From contig JASHNT010000141.1 of the NCBI GenBank assembly GCA_030041495.1, positions 124,001 through 188,000 on the forward strand: DNA of 64,000 bases. The letters are read 5' to 3'. A program made the translations under genes and the position numbers. This document shows positions 1-8,105 of the stretch, in pieces. How positions within the stretch are numbered: the first letter of the stretch is position 1; each line of letters starts with the position of its first letter. The notes under the pieces were generated by a model. It saw only the letters and a list, made by a program, of their open reading frames with translations. It did not search any database and had not been told where the DNA came from. The DNA comes from Bryobacteraceae bacterium (lineage in GTDB: Bacteria > Acidobacteriota > Terriglobia > Bryobacterales > Bryobacteraceae).

Positions 1-525
1 CCGGCGCTGTAATCCGTTATTGCGGGCCATGCGAATCTCCGGCCGCTCGCTCGAGGCCGCCGCTTTCATCCTGGAGCCTCCCTTGACGACCGTCAATTCA
101 TACACCAGCCCTTCCTTGGTGCTCTTGTGCAGAGTGAGCTTGAAGCGTTCTTTCAACAAATTTTGGAGCATCAGGTCGACCTGGTCCTTAGTCGCCCCCT
201 TGCGGACGTTGGCGGTGATGTCGAACTTTTCCGAATCCAGCAACTCCGGTCCGGATACCTGCTCCGACTGAACCTGGTAAGCGTCCATGATCAAGCGCCG
301 CAACGGCGTGCGCGAATAAAAAATCCGCCCGGGACTGGAGGTGCCTGGGCCGCCGAGCCTGCGGCCTGCTGAAACGGCCGCATTCGGATCGGAATCCACC
401 GGTGCAGATCCCGAGGGCCTCAGGGAAGCAGCCTCGAACACCAGTGCGGGATCGGGAGCCTGGGCCTGCGCCCACAAAACAACCGGGCAACACGCGAGCA
501 GAATCGCGCCAGTGCAGAGGCTCAT
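1..525 (-). CDS. TIGR03435 family secreted protein, C-terminus cut by the window edge
   Basis: The reading frame is open from ATG at 525 to the left edge, giving about 175 N-terminal residues; the rest lies outside the window. It starts with a signal peptide ending near WAQAQAP. The family pattern follows: FEAASLRPSG, then PGRIFYSRTPL, a segment resembling VSGPELLDSEKFDI, and LMLQNLLKERFKLTLH. The complete paralogue at 2538-3398 has the same blocks in the same order. TIGR03435 is a soil-associated family expanded in Solibacter; its function is unknown. A TAGGCT box lies seven bases before the ATG, so it may have its own leaderless promoter. The family call is firm; any function would be a guess. 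Confidence 0.85.
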   Translation of the reverse strand, partial: MSLCTGAILLACCPVVLWAQAQAPDPALVFEAASLRPSGSAPVDSDPNAAVSAGRRLGGPGTSSPGRIFYSRTPLRRLIMDAYQVQSEQVSGPELLDSEKFDITANVRKGATKDQVDLMLQNLLKERFKLTLHKSTKEGLVYELTVVKGGSRMKAAASSERPEIRMARNNGLQRR

Positions 526-572
526 TCCTTTAAGCCTATTCGATCTGGCACGACAGGACAGGCACCGCCTGC

Positions 573-1430
573 TTACTGTTGCTTAGCCGGCGCTGGAGCC
601 GGCGATCTCTTCAGCATTGGCCGTGTGGTAGTGAACACATTCGACATGGTGCCAGGCATCTCCTTCACGGTGTAATCCGCCGGAATCTGGAACAGGCCTG
701 GATCGGGCGCGCTCTGCGTGATCTTGGTGAGCTGATAAGTGGTGTCGCCGAAGCGCGGGTCGGAGTTGACGCTCTTGATGAGCATTTGCAGATCGTTCGA
801 GGACCAGTGCTCCGTCATGACCTTGATGTCGCGATTGTTGCCGATCTGGCCCTTGGGGATGACCATGGTGGTCCGCACGCCCACTGCATTCACGCCGTTC
901 ACGCTTTGCGTGCCGAGATTTTCCGTGGTCTCGCTCATCACGCCCTGCATGTTAGCCGCGGTATTGCCGCCAGTCCAAGGCGTTGGGGCAGTCGTGAAGG
1001 CGCTGGCGGATCCCGTGGCGTAGCCGAAAAAGTTCGTGCCGGAGTTTTTGAAAAAACGGGTCAGCAACCCGCCCTTATAGGCGGTTTTCGCGGCCGGATC
1101 CAGCGTCACGCGGGTGACGGTGCTGGGGTCGTCGATGGTGATCGTCCCGTTCATCTCTTCCACGCGAGTGCGGCCCTCGGCGTCGCGATAGAGGCGATTG
1201 GTCTGCATGTTCTCGATACGCGTGCCGTCGCCCAGGACCTGCAGCGAATGTCGCTCCTCAGTGGCCGAGAACGGTTTGTTCTTCACCACCTGGTTCCCGA
1301 ATCCTTCATCCAACACGCGGACGCCTTGCAGTACCGGGTTGCCGAGCGCTTGAAAGGTGACGCCGTCGACGCCCAGAGTTTGCGCCGACAACGGCACAAC
1401 CGCGGCCAAAATCAGAATCAGTTTTTGCAT
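573..1430 (-). CDS. secreted protein of unknown function
   Basis: This is a 285-residue protein with a short signal peptide (MQKLILILAAVVPLSAQ). The mature part looks like a mostly beta protein: it has blocks such as NRLYRDAEGRTRVE and TITIDDPSTVTRVTLDP that resemble acidobacterial periplasmic proteins of unknown role. A strong Shine-Dalgarno stretch (AAGGAGGAGAGG) lies about eight bases before the ATG. The gene follows the anti-sigma-like gene after a 47-bp gap that holds a perfect hairpin (1452-1474). It precedes the TIGR03435 gene by 47 bp. The C-terminus is rich in Pro, Ala and Lys. I recognise no catalytic motif. It may be a target of the neighbouring sigma factor, but that is inference. 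Confidence 0.8.
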   Translation of the reverse strand: MQKLILILAAVVPLSAQTLGVDGVTFQALGNPVLQGVRVLDEGFGNQVVKNKPFSATEERHSLQVLGDGTRIENMQTNRLYRDAEGRTRVEEMNGTITIDDPSTVTRVTLDPAAKTAYKGGLLTRFFKNSGTNFFGYATGSASAFTTAPTPWTGGNTAANMQGVMSETTENLGTQSVNGVNAVGVRTTMVIPKGQIGNNRDIKVMTEHWSSNDLQMLIKSVNSDPRFGDTTYQLTKITQSAPDPGLFQIPADYTVKEMPGTMSNVFTTTRPMLKRSPAPAPAKQQ

Positions 1431-1451
1431 GAGAGCCTCTCCTCCTTCACA

Positions 1452-1474
1452 ATGGAGCGGACACGCCGCTCCAT
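1452..1474. other. perfect 9-bp intergenic hairpin
   Basis: ATGGAGCGG and CCGCTCCAT form a perfect nine-base inverted repeat around a five-base loop. It lies two bases after the anti-sigma-like stop codon and ahead of the strong ribosome-binding site of the next gene (start 1430). No T-tract follows on the minus strand, so it is not a standard intrinsic terminator. An attenuator, an RNA processing or stability element, or a protein-binding site would each fit. Confidence 0.6.
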
Positions 1475-1475
1475 G

Positions 1476-1928
1476 TCAGTTAAACGACGAAATAGAAACC
1501 AAACGAACCGCGCGCGGACGGCCGTCCTGACCCACCAGCACATCAGCCTCGGCTTGCGCCCCCGGATCGGCGCTCCCGACCGGCAATCCCGCCGAGATCA
1601 GCGCGGCCACCGGCACCCGCATGCGCACGATCTCCACCCGCTCATACGGCGCGGGAGGGAGCACGTACGGAATCGGAATGAAAGGCTGATCCGATTCCGC
1701 CTCGGCCACGGAAGGCGCCGGCGGCTTCTGTCCTGGCCGGCTCTCGACGATCCACACCGCAGTGAGCGATGCCGCCACCGCCGCGGCCGCGACGGCCCAT
1801 GCTTTCGCGCGCCGGCTTCTTCGACCGCGGTCGAATTCGGCAAGCACGGCCGCCTCCACGCATCGAGGAGCCTCCGCTTCCGCCAATTCGCGTCCCAGTT
1901 CTTTAATAGCGTCATCCACCCTGCTCAT
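1476..1928 (-). CDS. membrane anti-sigma-factor-like protein
   Basis: This protein has 150 residues. A charged N-terminal cytoplasmic part (about 1-40, rich in Arg and Glu) is followed by one transmembrane helix (AKAWAVAAAAVAASLTAVWIV) and a Pro-rich outer part. The start at 1928 is chosen because its ATG overlaps the sigma-factor stop codon as ATGA, which implies translational coupling; an in-frame start nine bases upstream would lie inside the sigma gene. The topology and the position directly after an ECF sigma gene suggest an anti-sigma or sigma-modulating role. No zinc-binding HxxxCxxC anti-sigma motif is present, so the role rests on context. Confidence 0.6.
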   Translation of the reverse strand: MSRVDDAIKELGRELAEAEAPRCVEAAVLAEFDRGRRSRRAKAWAVAAAAVAASLTAVWIVESRPGQKPPAPSVAEAESDQPFIPIPYVLPPAPYERVEIVRMRVPVAALISAGLPVGSADPGAQAEADVLVGQDGRPRAVRLVSISSFN

Positions 1929-2485
1929 ACCGCACATCCCCTCCCACTCCGTCTTTGTGAACAGGTCAATTTACGGGCGAGCAAGGCTCGCGCCCGGTGC
2001 AGTCTGCTGCGAAGCGTGCCCACGGCGCACTCGGCGATCGAGGCCGCCTCCTCATAGCTACGGCTTTCGAGATCGCACAGCACCACCACTTCCCGATAGC
2101 GCCCGGGCAGGGCGGCGATAGCCTGGCGCAGCAGTTCCACATCATAATCGCCCCCGGTCTCGCCAACCGGCGCCAGCATCGAGTCCTCGATGGGCGTCCA
2201 GCGTTGCTCCTCGCTGCAACGCCGCTTGAGCAGCTTCCGCGCGACGCCCACCAGGAGTGCGCCCAGCTCGCCGCGCTGCGGGTCAAACCCGCCCGGATGG
2301 TGGATCAGCCACACGAATACGTCCTGCGTGATCTCGGCGGCCTTGGTCCGATCTCCGGTCATCGCCAGCACGAAGCGGAATACGCTCCCGCTGTGCTCGC
2401 CGTAAATTTCGCTGAACGCCTCGCGATCGCCGGCGCGGAAGCGCTGAAGCAGCTCGCGGTCGCGGTAGCGTTCGAACTCGAGCAT
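1925..2485 (-). CDS. ECF-type RNA polymerase sigma factor
   Basis: This 186-residue protein has sigma-70 region 2 (RFVLAMTGDRTKAAEITQDV, then a VFVWL segment) at about residues 38-85. Region 4 (AIAALPGRYREVVVLCDLES, EEAASIAECAVGTLRSRLHR) spans about 125-180 and carries the helix-turn-helix. Region 3 is absent, as in ECF sigma factors. It directs core polymerase to its own promoters. The ATG at 2485 is preferred over an upstream TTG at 2527 because the family starts close to ELLQRFRAGD. It sits between a TIGR03435 gene (53 bp upstream) and the anti-sigma-like gene (ATGA overlap). All genes from rsmE to position 1 run the same way and could be one operon. Confidence 0.88.
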   Translation of the reverse strand: MLEFERYRDRELLQRFRAGDREAFSEIYGEHSGSVFRFVLAMTGDRTKAAEITQDVFVWLIHHPGGFDPQRGELGALLVGVARKLLKRRCSEEQRWTPIEDSMLAPVGETGGDYDVELLRQAIAALPGRYREVVVLCDLESRSYEEAASIAECAVGTLRSRLHRARALLARKLTCSQRRSGRGCAV

Positions 2486-2537
2486 CGTTCCAACAGGATT
2501 GCCGTTGCGAAGCCAGCAAAGTTCCAAAATTCCGGGA

Positions 2538-3398
2538 TTAATTTTCGGCCGGGGTCTTTTCCGCGCGGTCGATCACCAGAACATCCAATTCCTGCTTGGT
2601 TTTGTTCAGCCGCAGGCCGAGTTGCTGCTGCAATGCCGTGAGCAGGTCTGGCGCAAGGTCACCCGGATCCGCGTTCGGCGGCTTCGGTCCCGGCCATTCG
2701 TATTCCAGCGTGAAGCTGAACTCGCCCTCGAGACCGGTCTTATCCACCACACGCTCGGTTTGCGGAATGTTCCCGCCGGACAGGAATCCCACGGGAACGG
2801 CCAGGAACTGCGCGAAACGCGCCATCGTCACTTGGTTGGCGCCCACCTTGGCGACACCATTCACCGGCCGTTGTGTAGCTTGGTGCGGCGGAGGAACCGG
2901 GAAGCCGTTGCCATCGACGGAGCCTCCTCGTCCCCCGGCGCTGGGCTTGCCGTCGTCGAGAGCCGTGCCCGGCTTTAGCTTCGCTCCGGACTTGGCCTGC
3001 AACAACTCGTACACCTGAAATTCCTTCTTCACGCGATGCAAGCTGAGCCGGAAGCGTTCCGCCAGCAGGTTTTGCAGCATGACCCTCAACTCTTCTTGGG
3101 TGGAGCCGTCAGGAACTTTTGCCTGAATGTCGAACCGCTGTGTGGCCAACCACGGCGGTCCGGAAATCCGGTCGCCCGGCACGTCGTAGGCGAAGCTGAC
3201 GAGACTGCTGAGGCTGAGACTGGTGTACGTTATTCGGCCAGGATCCGGTGTCCCGGGCCCACCCTGCATATTGGGGAGCCTCGTTTGCGGGTCGGCCGCC
3301 CGGATTGAGGCGACTTCGAAATGAGGGCTCGCCTGCTGGCCAACCGCGGTGGTCCATGCAAACCCGAGTAGAGCTCCTCCGAACACGGCGATTCGCAT
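2538..3398 (-). CDS. TIGR03435 family secreted protein
   Basis: This full-length family member has 286 residues and a signal peptide (MRIAVFGGALLGFAWTTAVG). The conserved blocks are FEVASIRAADP, PGRITYTSLSLSSLVSFAYD, ISGPPWLATQRFDI, LRVMLQNLLAERFRLSLHR and, near the C-terminus, VVDKTGLEGEFSFTLEY and LGLRLNKTKQELDVLVIDR. The family is expanded in soil Acidobacteriota and has no proven function. The start at 3398 is chosen over 3434 because it gives a clean signal peptide and sits four bases after the rsmE stop. It is a paralogue of the truncated gene at the window edge; the two flank a sigma/anti-sigma pair. Confidence 0.9.
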   Translation of the reverse strand: MRIAVFGGALLGFAWTTAVGQQASPHFEVASIRAADPQTRLPNMQGGPGTPDPGRITYTSLSLSSLVSFAYDVPGDRISGPPWLATQRFDIQAKVPDGSTQEELRVMLQNLLAERFRLSLHRVKKEFQVYELLQAKSGAKLKPGTALDDGKPSAGGRGGSVDGNGFPVPPPHQATQRPVNGVAKVGANQVTMARFAQFLAVPVGFLSGGNIPQTERVVDKTGLEGEFSFTLEYEWPGPKPPNADPGDLAPDLLTALQQQLGLRLNKTKQELDVLVIDRAEKTPAEN

Positions 3399-3402
3399 GG
3401 AC

Positions 3403-4122
3403 TCAAGCCTGCCACGCCTGCCCGAGCACCGCAAGCCCAGCCAGAGCCGCCGTCTCCGCGCGCAAAATCAAGGGTCCGAGCGAAACCCGCATCCAGCCGG
3501 CGGCAAGGAAAGCCGACCGCTCATCGCCGGTCCAGCCGCCTTCCGGTCCGATCAGCAACGAAACCGTGTTCTCCGTTTTGCGTTCGGCTGGCAGAGCGCA
3601 CAGCAAAGGCTGACCGCCCGGCTCTTCATCCAGCGCGTAACGGAAAGCCGCCGCTTCGGCGATTGCGGCCTCGAACGAAACCGGCTCGCGCACATCCGGC
3701 AAATGCTCGCGCCGCGATTGCTGGCTGGCCTCCAGTGCGATCCTGCGCCAGCGCTCGACGCGCTTGAGGGCCGCGCGTTCCAGGCCGCGCTCGCTGCGGG
3801 CCGCTTCAAATAGTACGATCTCCGCGACGCCCAGTTCCGTCGCCTTCTCGATCATCCATTCGAAGTGGTCGAATTTGACCAGCGCCGCGCAAAGGCGCAA
3901 GCGGACCGACGCCGGAGCGGGCGGTAATTTTTCGAGCACGCGAAAGCGGACGTGCTCCCAGCGCGCCAGCTCGACTTCCGCCAGGTACACGTCGCGGTTG
4001 TCGGAAATTTCGTAGCGCCGACCGGCTTCCACGCGCAGCACGCGGGTCAGATGCACCGCATCGCTGCCCACGATCTCCGCATGCCCGTTCCTGACCTGCT
4101 CCACGAAAAATCTCCGCCGCAT
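3403..4122 (-). CDS. rsmE: 16S rRNA (uracil-1498-N3)-methyltransferase RsmE
   Basis: RsmE is a SPOUT-class enzyme that methylates N3 of U1498 in 16S rRNA using S-adenosylmethionine. The 239 residues are typical of the family. The N-terminal PUA-like domain starts MRRRFFVEQ. The knotted C-terminal domain has CAALVKFDHFEWMIEKATEL, EASQQSRREHLP, LLIGPEGGWTGDE and SLGPLILRAETAA, the SAM-binding knot. Start 4122 is preferred over 4140 because AGAAGA precedes it and family members begin this way. The gene is divergent from ruvA: the alternative ATG at 4140 and the ruvA ATG share the same CATG. The first TIGR03435 gene follows four bases after its stop. Confidence 0.93.
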   Translation of the reverse strand: MRRRFFVEQVRNGHAEIVGSDAVHLTRVLRVEAGRRYEISDNRDVYLAEVELARWEHVRFRVLEKLPPAPASVRLRLCAALVKFDHFEWMIEKATELGVAEIVLFEAARSERGLERAALKRVERWRRIALEASQQSRREHLPDVREPVSFEAAIAEAAAFRYALDEEPGGQPLLCALPAERKTENTVSLLIGPEGGWTGDERSAFLAAGWMRVSLGPLILRAETAALAGLAVLGQAWQA

Positions 4123-4138
4123 TGGTATTCTTCTTTTC

Positions 4139-4741
4139 ATGATCGCTTATCTGCGCGGAGCCCTCCTCGAAAAGCATCCCAACCTGGTGATTGTCGACGT
4201 GCAGGGGGTGGGTTACGAGGTGACGATCCCGGTTTCCGCGTATTCTTCGCTTCCCGAAAAGGGTTCCGAGCTGCGCCTGCACATCCACACCCACGTGCGT
4301 GAGGACGCCTTCGCGCTGTTCGGCTTCGTGACTGCGGCGGACAAGGCTCTGTTCGAGAAGTTGATCACAGTGAGCGGCATCGGTCCTTCGGTAGCGATCA
4401 AGGCTTTGAGCGGCATGGACGCGCCGGAGCTGGCTAGCGCGATTCGCAGCGGCGCGGTGGAGCAGCTTGTGCGCATCCCCGGAGTCGGCAAGAAGACCGC
4501 GGAGCGGATGGTGCTGGAGCTGCGCGACAAGCTGGATCTCGGAGGTCTGCCGGGCGTCCCCGAAGCCGCCGCCTCGCCCAAGAGCCGTTTCGATGCAAAT
4601 GAAGAGGACGTGATTTCCGCCCTGATGAACTTCGGAGCGTCGCGCGCCGCCGCGGAAGCCGCGGTGACCAAGGCGAAGTCGGCTGCCGAATCGAACGGCT
4701 TCGACGAATTGTTCCGCCGGGCGCTGAAACTCGTCAGGTAG
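4139..4741 (+). CDS. ruvA: Holliday junction branch-migration protein RuvA
   Basis: RuvA tetramers bind the four-way junction and load the RuvB motor. The 200 residues match the family. They comprise an N-terminal OB fold ([20 protein letters not shown]), helix-hairpin-helix motifs ([20 protein letters not shown] and [20 protein letters not shown]), and a C-terminal domain that contacts RuvB ([20 protein letters not shown]). It is followed 28 bp later by ruvB and then by folK. A TATTCT box lies seven bases before the ATG with no ribosome-binding site, so the transcript may be leaderless. Confidence 0.97.
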   Translation: MIAYLRGALLEKHPNLVIVDVQGVGYEVTIPVSAYSSLPEKGSELRLHIHTHVREDAFALFGFVTAADKALFEKLITVSGIGPSVAIKALSGMDAPELASAIRSGAVEQLVRIPGVGKKTAERMVLELRDKLDLGGLPGVPEAAASPKSRFDANEEDVISALMNFGASRAAAEAAVTKAKSAAESNGFDELFRRALKLVR

Positions 4742-4769
4742 CGATGCCGGTCAGGTAGACTGGAACTTC

Positions 4770-5795
4770 ATGCCCGAAACCGGCATCGTTTCGGCCTCGG
4801 CCCGCGACGACGAAAAACAGTTTGAAGCCGCCCTGCGGCCTAATCGCCTGGCGGATTTCGCGGGCCAGCCGAAGGTCAAGGAGATTCTCGCCATCGCCAT
4901 TGAAGCCGCCAGGAAACGCGGCGAGGCGATGGATCACGTGTTGCTCTACGGCCCTCCCGGCTTGGGCAAAACCACGCTGGCCGGAATCATCGCCTCGGAA
5001 TTGGGCGTGAGCCTGCAGACCACTTCCGGCCCGATCCTGCAAAAGAAGCTCGACCTGGTCGGCATCCTGAGCAACATCCAGGAGCGCGAAGTCTTCTTCA
5101 TCGACGAAATTCACCGCCTGCTTCCGGATGTCGAAGAGATGCTGTACTCCGCGCTCGAGGATTACCGCATGGACATTCTGATCGGCACCGGCCCGGGAGC
5201 CAGAACGGTCGCAATGGACATTAAGCGCTTCACCGCCATCGGCGCCACAACGCGCCAAGGCCTTGTCAGCGCGCCTCTGCGCGGCCGCTTCGGGTTGGTG
5301 CTGCGGCTGAATCATTACGATCTGGCAGAGCTGGCGCGGATCGTCTTTCGCTCCGCGCGGTTGCTGGACGTCCGCATCGATCCGGAAGGCGCGGAAGAGA
5401 TTGCGCGCCGCAGCCGGGGCACTCCCCGCATTTCGAACCGGCTATTGCGCCGCGTGCGCGACTATGCCCAGGTACGCGCGGCTGGGCACATCGACGCGGA
5501 GGTTGCGCGGCTCGCTTTGGACCTGCTGGAAGTGGACCCCTACGGCCTGGACGAAATCGACCAGAAGATCATGCGGACGCTGCTCGAAAAGCACGGCGGA
5601 GGGCCCGTCGGCGTGAATACCATCGCGGCCTCGATCGACGAAGAAGCGGACACGATCGAGGAAGTGTATGAGCCGTACCTGATGCAGTTGGGATTTCTGG
5701 ACCGGACGCCGCGCGGACGGGTCGCCACCGAACGCGCTTTCGACTACTTCAAAATCCCGCGCCGGATGCGCGGCTCACAAAGCACGCTGTTCTAA
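4770..5795 (+). CDS. ruvB: Holliday junction DNA helicase RuvB
   Basis: RuvB is the AAA+ motor of the RuvAB branch-migration complex. The 341 residues include the Walker A motif [11 protein letters not shown] (about 61-71), Walker [10 protein letters not shown] (about 109-117), sensor 1 and arginine-finger region [18 protein letters not shown], and a C-terminal winged-helix domain ending [11 protein letters not shown]. The family start [12 protein letters not shown] is preceded by about 20 residues. A TAGACT box lies eight bases before the ATG in the short gap after ruvA. RuvC is not in the window. Confidence 0.97.
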   Translation: MPETGIVSASARDDEKQFEAALRPNRLADFAGQPKVKEILAIAIEAARKRGEAMDHVLLYGPPGLGKTTLAGIIASELGVSLQTTSGPILQKKLDLVGILSNIQEREVFFIDEIHRLLPDVEEMLYSALEDYRMDILIGTGPGARTVAMDIKRFTAIGATTRQGLVSAPLRGRFGLVLRLNHYDLAELARIVFRSARLLDVRIDPEGAEEIARRSRGTPRISNRLLRRVRDYAQVRAAGHIDAEVARLALDLLEVDPYGLDEIDQKIMRTLLEKHGGGPVGVNTIAASIDEEADTIEEVYEPYLMQLGFLDRTPRGRVATERAFDYFKIPRRMRGSQSTLF

Positions 5796-5797
5796 AC

Positions 5798-6274
5798 ATG
5801 AAGATCGTCTATCTATCGTTGGGTTCCAATGTCGGCGACCGGGAGCAGCATCTGGCCCGCGCGCGCGAACGCCTCAATGCCGGGGGGCTGCGCCTGCTGC
5901 GCGCCTCCGCACTCTACGAAACCGAGCCGCGCGATGTTCCCGACCAGCCGTGGTTCCTCAATCAAGTGGTCGAGGTTGAGACCCGCCTGTTCCCCAAGCA
6001 GTTGCTCGAGCAGACGCAGAAAATGGAACGTTCTTTGGGCCGAATCCGCACCCGGCCGAAAGGCCCGCGCACCATCGACATCGATATTCTGCTGTACGGC
6101 GACACGATCTTGTCGACGCCCGGCCTCGAAATTCCGCATGAGCGCTTGGCCGAGCGCCGTTTCGTGCTGGAACCTTTGGCTGAGCTAGCTGCGGAGCTGC
6201 GCCATCCGCGCACGGGCGCGACGGTGAGCGAAATGCTGGCGCGGGTGCAGAACCAGAGAGTCGAGCGGATTTAA
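5798..6274 (+). CDS. folK: 2-amino-4-hydroxy-6-hydroxymethyldihydropteridine pyrophosphokinase
   Basis: FolK transfers pyrophosphate from ATP to 6-hydroxymethyl-7,8-dihydropterin, one step before dihydropteroate synthase in folate synthesis. At 158 residues it has the usual length. Visible motifs are YLSLGSNVGDREQHL at the N-terminus, the substrate loop DVPDQPWFLNQVVEVET, the signature GPRTIDIDILLYGD with its magnesium-binding Asp pair, and IPHERLAERRFVLEPLAELA. It starts two bases after the ruvB stop, so it is co-transcribed with ruvAB. It converges on the tolC-like pair, leaving a gap of ten bases. Confidence 0.96.
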   Translation: MKIVYLSLGSNVGDREQHLARARERLNAGGLRLLRASALYETEPRDVPDQPWFLNQVVEVETRLFPKQLLEQTQKMERSLGRIRTRPKGPRTIDIDILLYGDTILSTPGLEIPHERLAERRFVLEPLAELAAELRHPRTGATVSEMLARVQNQRVERI

Positions 6275-6284
6275 GGCTGCGGCT

Positions 6285-8105
6285 TCAGTGGGCGATCTGC
6301 CCAGTCTCACCCTCCTCGACGGTCAGATGATTGACTTCCAAGGTTGAACCCAGCATCTGGTCAAGATTTACGCGCGCGTGAGCATAGGCGGCCCGCGCTG
6401 AGATTTCCGCGCTCTGCGCCGAGATCAAAGCGCGCTGGGCCAGCACCAGGTTGTCGATGGTGGAAGATCCGAAGTCGAATTTATTCTGTTCGGCCTGGAG
6501 TAGTTGCTGCTGGAGCTCCCGCCCGCTGACGGCCGCCTCATAAGCGGCGCGAGCCTGTCTCAAGGCGACCACTTGATTTGAGATATCCGTCACGATCTGA
6601 TTGCGGTTCCTCTGTGAGCTCAGCGCCCTCTGCCGCAACTGGAGTTGGTCGATGGCGTAGTCGCTTTGCGCAGCGCGGTTGTTGAAGGGAATCGAGAAAT
6701 AGAAGCCGATGTATTCCTGCGGCGCAACCGCGGTGAAGACCTGGTTGAACCCGCTTCCAAGCGAGGGGGCAGAGCCGGTGCTGGTAACCCTGCTGTAGGC
6801 GATCCCGGTAGGCAGGAGGTTGTTGGCAGTACCCACGGAGGTGATGGCCGTGTTCTCATCGTTGATCCGCGCCACGGCCAAGTCGGGCCGCGACGCCAGG
6901 GCCTTGGCTACGAGATCCCGCAGCGGAGGCAGATCATCCGTGGCGGGAAGTTCGATCCGGTCCATGGTGACGATGCTCGCGGCATCCAGCAACGGATCGT
7001 CGCTCCGGCTGATGGCTTGTTTCAGCGCATCTTCGCTCTGCTGCTCCTGCATTCTCGCCACGGCCAGCGCCTGCTGTTGCCGGGCGACTTCCCCGCCCGC
7101 GCGAGCGGACTGGTAACCGGCGAGCGTTCCCAGCCGGATTCGCTGGCGCGTGTCGTCGTCGAACTTCTGGGCGATGTCGAGCGATTGCTGCGCCGCCTTA
7201 ACAGACTCGGCTCCGCTGACCAGATTCCAGTACAGGTTGAGCACGTTTGCGGCGAGATCCAGCATCTGCGAGCGGAAAGAATCCCGCTGCGCCTCCACAT
7301 TGTTCTTCGCCACGTGGATGTAATATGTGTTGACGCCGATCCCCAGACCTTGCAGCAGCGGCTGCACCACCAGCGCGGATATATTGGGGTACATCACGGG
7401 GTTGACGGCGTCGGTGGTCGCGTTCTCGTTGAGATAGTCTTCGGTCTGCGAGAGTTGGACGAATCCGCCGGTTTCGAGCCCCAACTGGACCTGCGTCAGA
7501 TAGTCGCGCGTGTTGTCGATCAGATTCGGGACTCCGCTCACGGTTTGGAGAACCTGCGGCGAGCTCACATGCGAGAACGTGCTGCTGTTGGTCAGCACCG
7601 GATCGTAGTTCGGCGCGACCGTACCCACCTGCTGCACGGTGCTGTTCGAGCCTCCTCCTCCACCTCCTCCGCCGCCCGTTGAAAGCTGAACGCCCACGCT
7701 CCTTTCGCTTCCGAGGACGCCTTCACCGCTCGCCACGGCGCCGATCTGGGACGCGTTAGCGGTCGCTCCGCGCAGCGGACCGCCGCCTTGCTGGCGCTGC
7801 AATTCCCAGTCCGCGGCCACGGGGCCGTAGCGCGAAATTTCGAGATCGAGATTGTTTTCGATGGCCAGAGCGAGTGCGTCCTGCACCGTCAGGTACAGAA
7901 TTCCCGCACGGATCAGACTGTCGATGTGGGAAGAGTTTCCAATCCGGATGGGAGGGATCGTCGGCGGGGCGTAGCCTCGGATGAAGGAGGGCCCGGGAAA
8001 ATTTTGCTGCCCCGGCTCAGGAGCGACCACGGATTGAGCATAAGAATCGAGCGCGCCAAGTTGCAGCAGGGCGCAGACGACCGCGAGAATTTCCCGGCGG
8101 GTCAT
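6285..8105 (-). CDS. TolC-family outer-membrane efflux protein (second of a tandem pair)
   Basis: This 606-residue protein has a signal peptide (ending DSYAQS) and two TolC-like repeats rich in long helices, for example LDLAANVLNLYWNLV (first repeat) and QIVTDISNQVVALRQARAAY (second repeat). The conserved LEQAEQNKF-like block is LLQAEQNKFDFGSST. TolC proteins form trimeric outer-membrane channels joined to a periplasmic adaptor and an inner-membrane pump. About 100 residues beyond the usual length lie before the first repeat, including a run of ten glycines (about residues 144-153). The ATG overlaps the stop of the upstream paralogue (ATGA). No adaptor or pump gene is nearby, so the partner is unknown. 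Confidence 0.88.
   Translation of the reverse strand: MTRREILAVVCALLQLGALDSYAQSVVAPEPGQQNFPGPSFIRGYAPPTIPPIRIGNSSHIDSLIRAGILYLTVQDALALAIENNLDLEISRYGPVAADWELQRQQGGGPLRGATANASQIGAVASGEGVLGSERSVGVQLSTGGGGGGGGGSNSTVQQVGTVAPNYDPVLTNSSTFSHVSSPQVLQTVSGVPNLIDNTRDYLTQVQLGLETGGFVQLSQTEDYLNENATTDAVNPVMYPNISALVVQPLLQGLGIGVNTYYIHVAKNNVEAQRDSFRSQMLDLAANVLNLYWNLVSGAESVKAAQQSLDIAQKFDDDTRQRIRLGTLAGYQSARAGGEVARQQQALAVARMQEQQSEDALKQAISRSDDPLLDAASIVTMDRIELPATDDLPPLRDLVAKALASRPDLAVARINDENTAITSVGTANNLLPTGIAYSRVTSTGSAPSLGSGFNQVFTAVAPQEYIGFYFSIPFNNRAAQSDYAIDQLQLRQRALSSQRNRNQIVTDISNQVVALRQARAAYEAAVSGRELQQQLLQAEQNKFDFGSSTIDNLVLAQRALISAQSAEISARAAYAHARVNLDQMLGSTLEVNHLTVEEGETGQIAH

Noticed and set aside
579-2057. A 492-codon plus-strand frame opposite the sigma/anti-sigma genes
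   Set aside because: It is an antisense shadow of high-GC genes: Arg/His-rich composition, no family match, and real genes with clear motifs on the other strand.
7651-7680. The glycine-codon run as a separate mobile or regulatory repeat
   Set aside because: It keeps frame inside a TolC-like gene and is best read as a protein linker; possible length variation is noted as a finding only.
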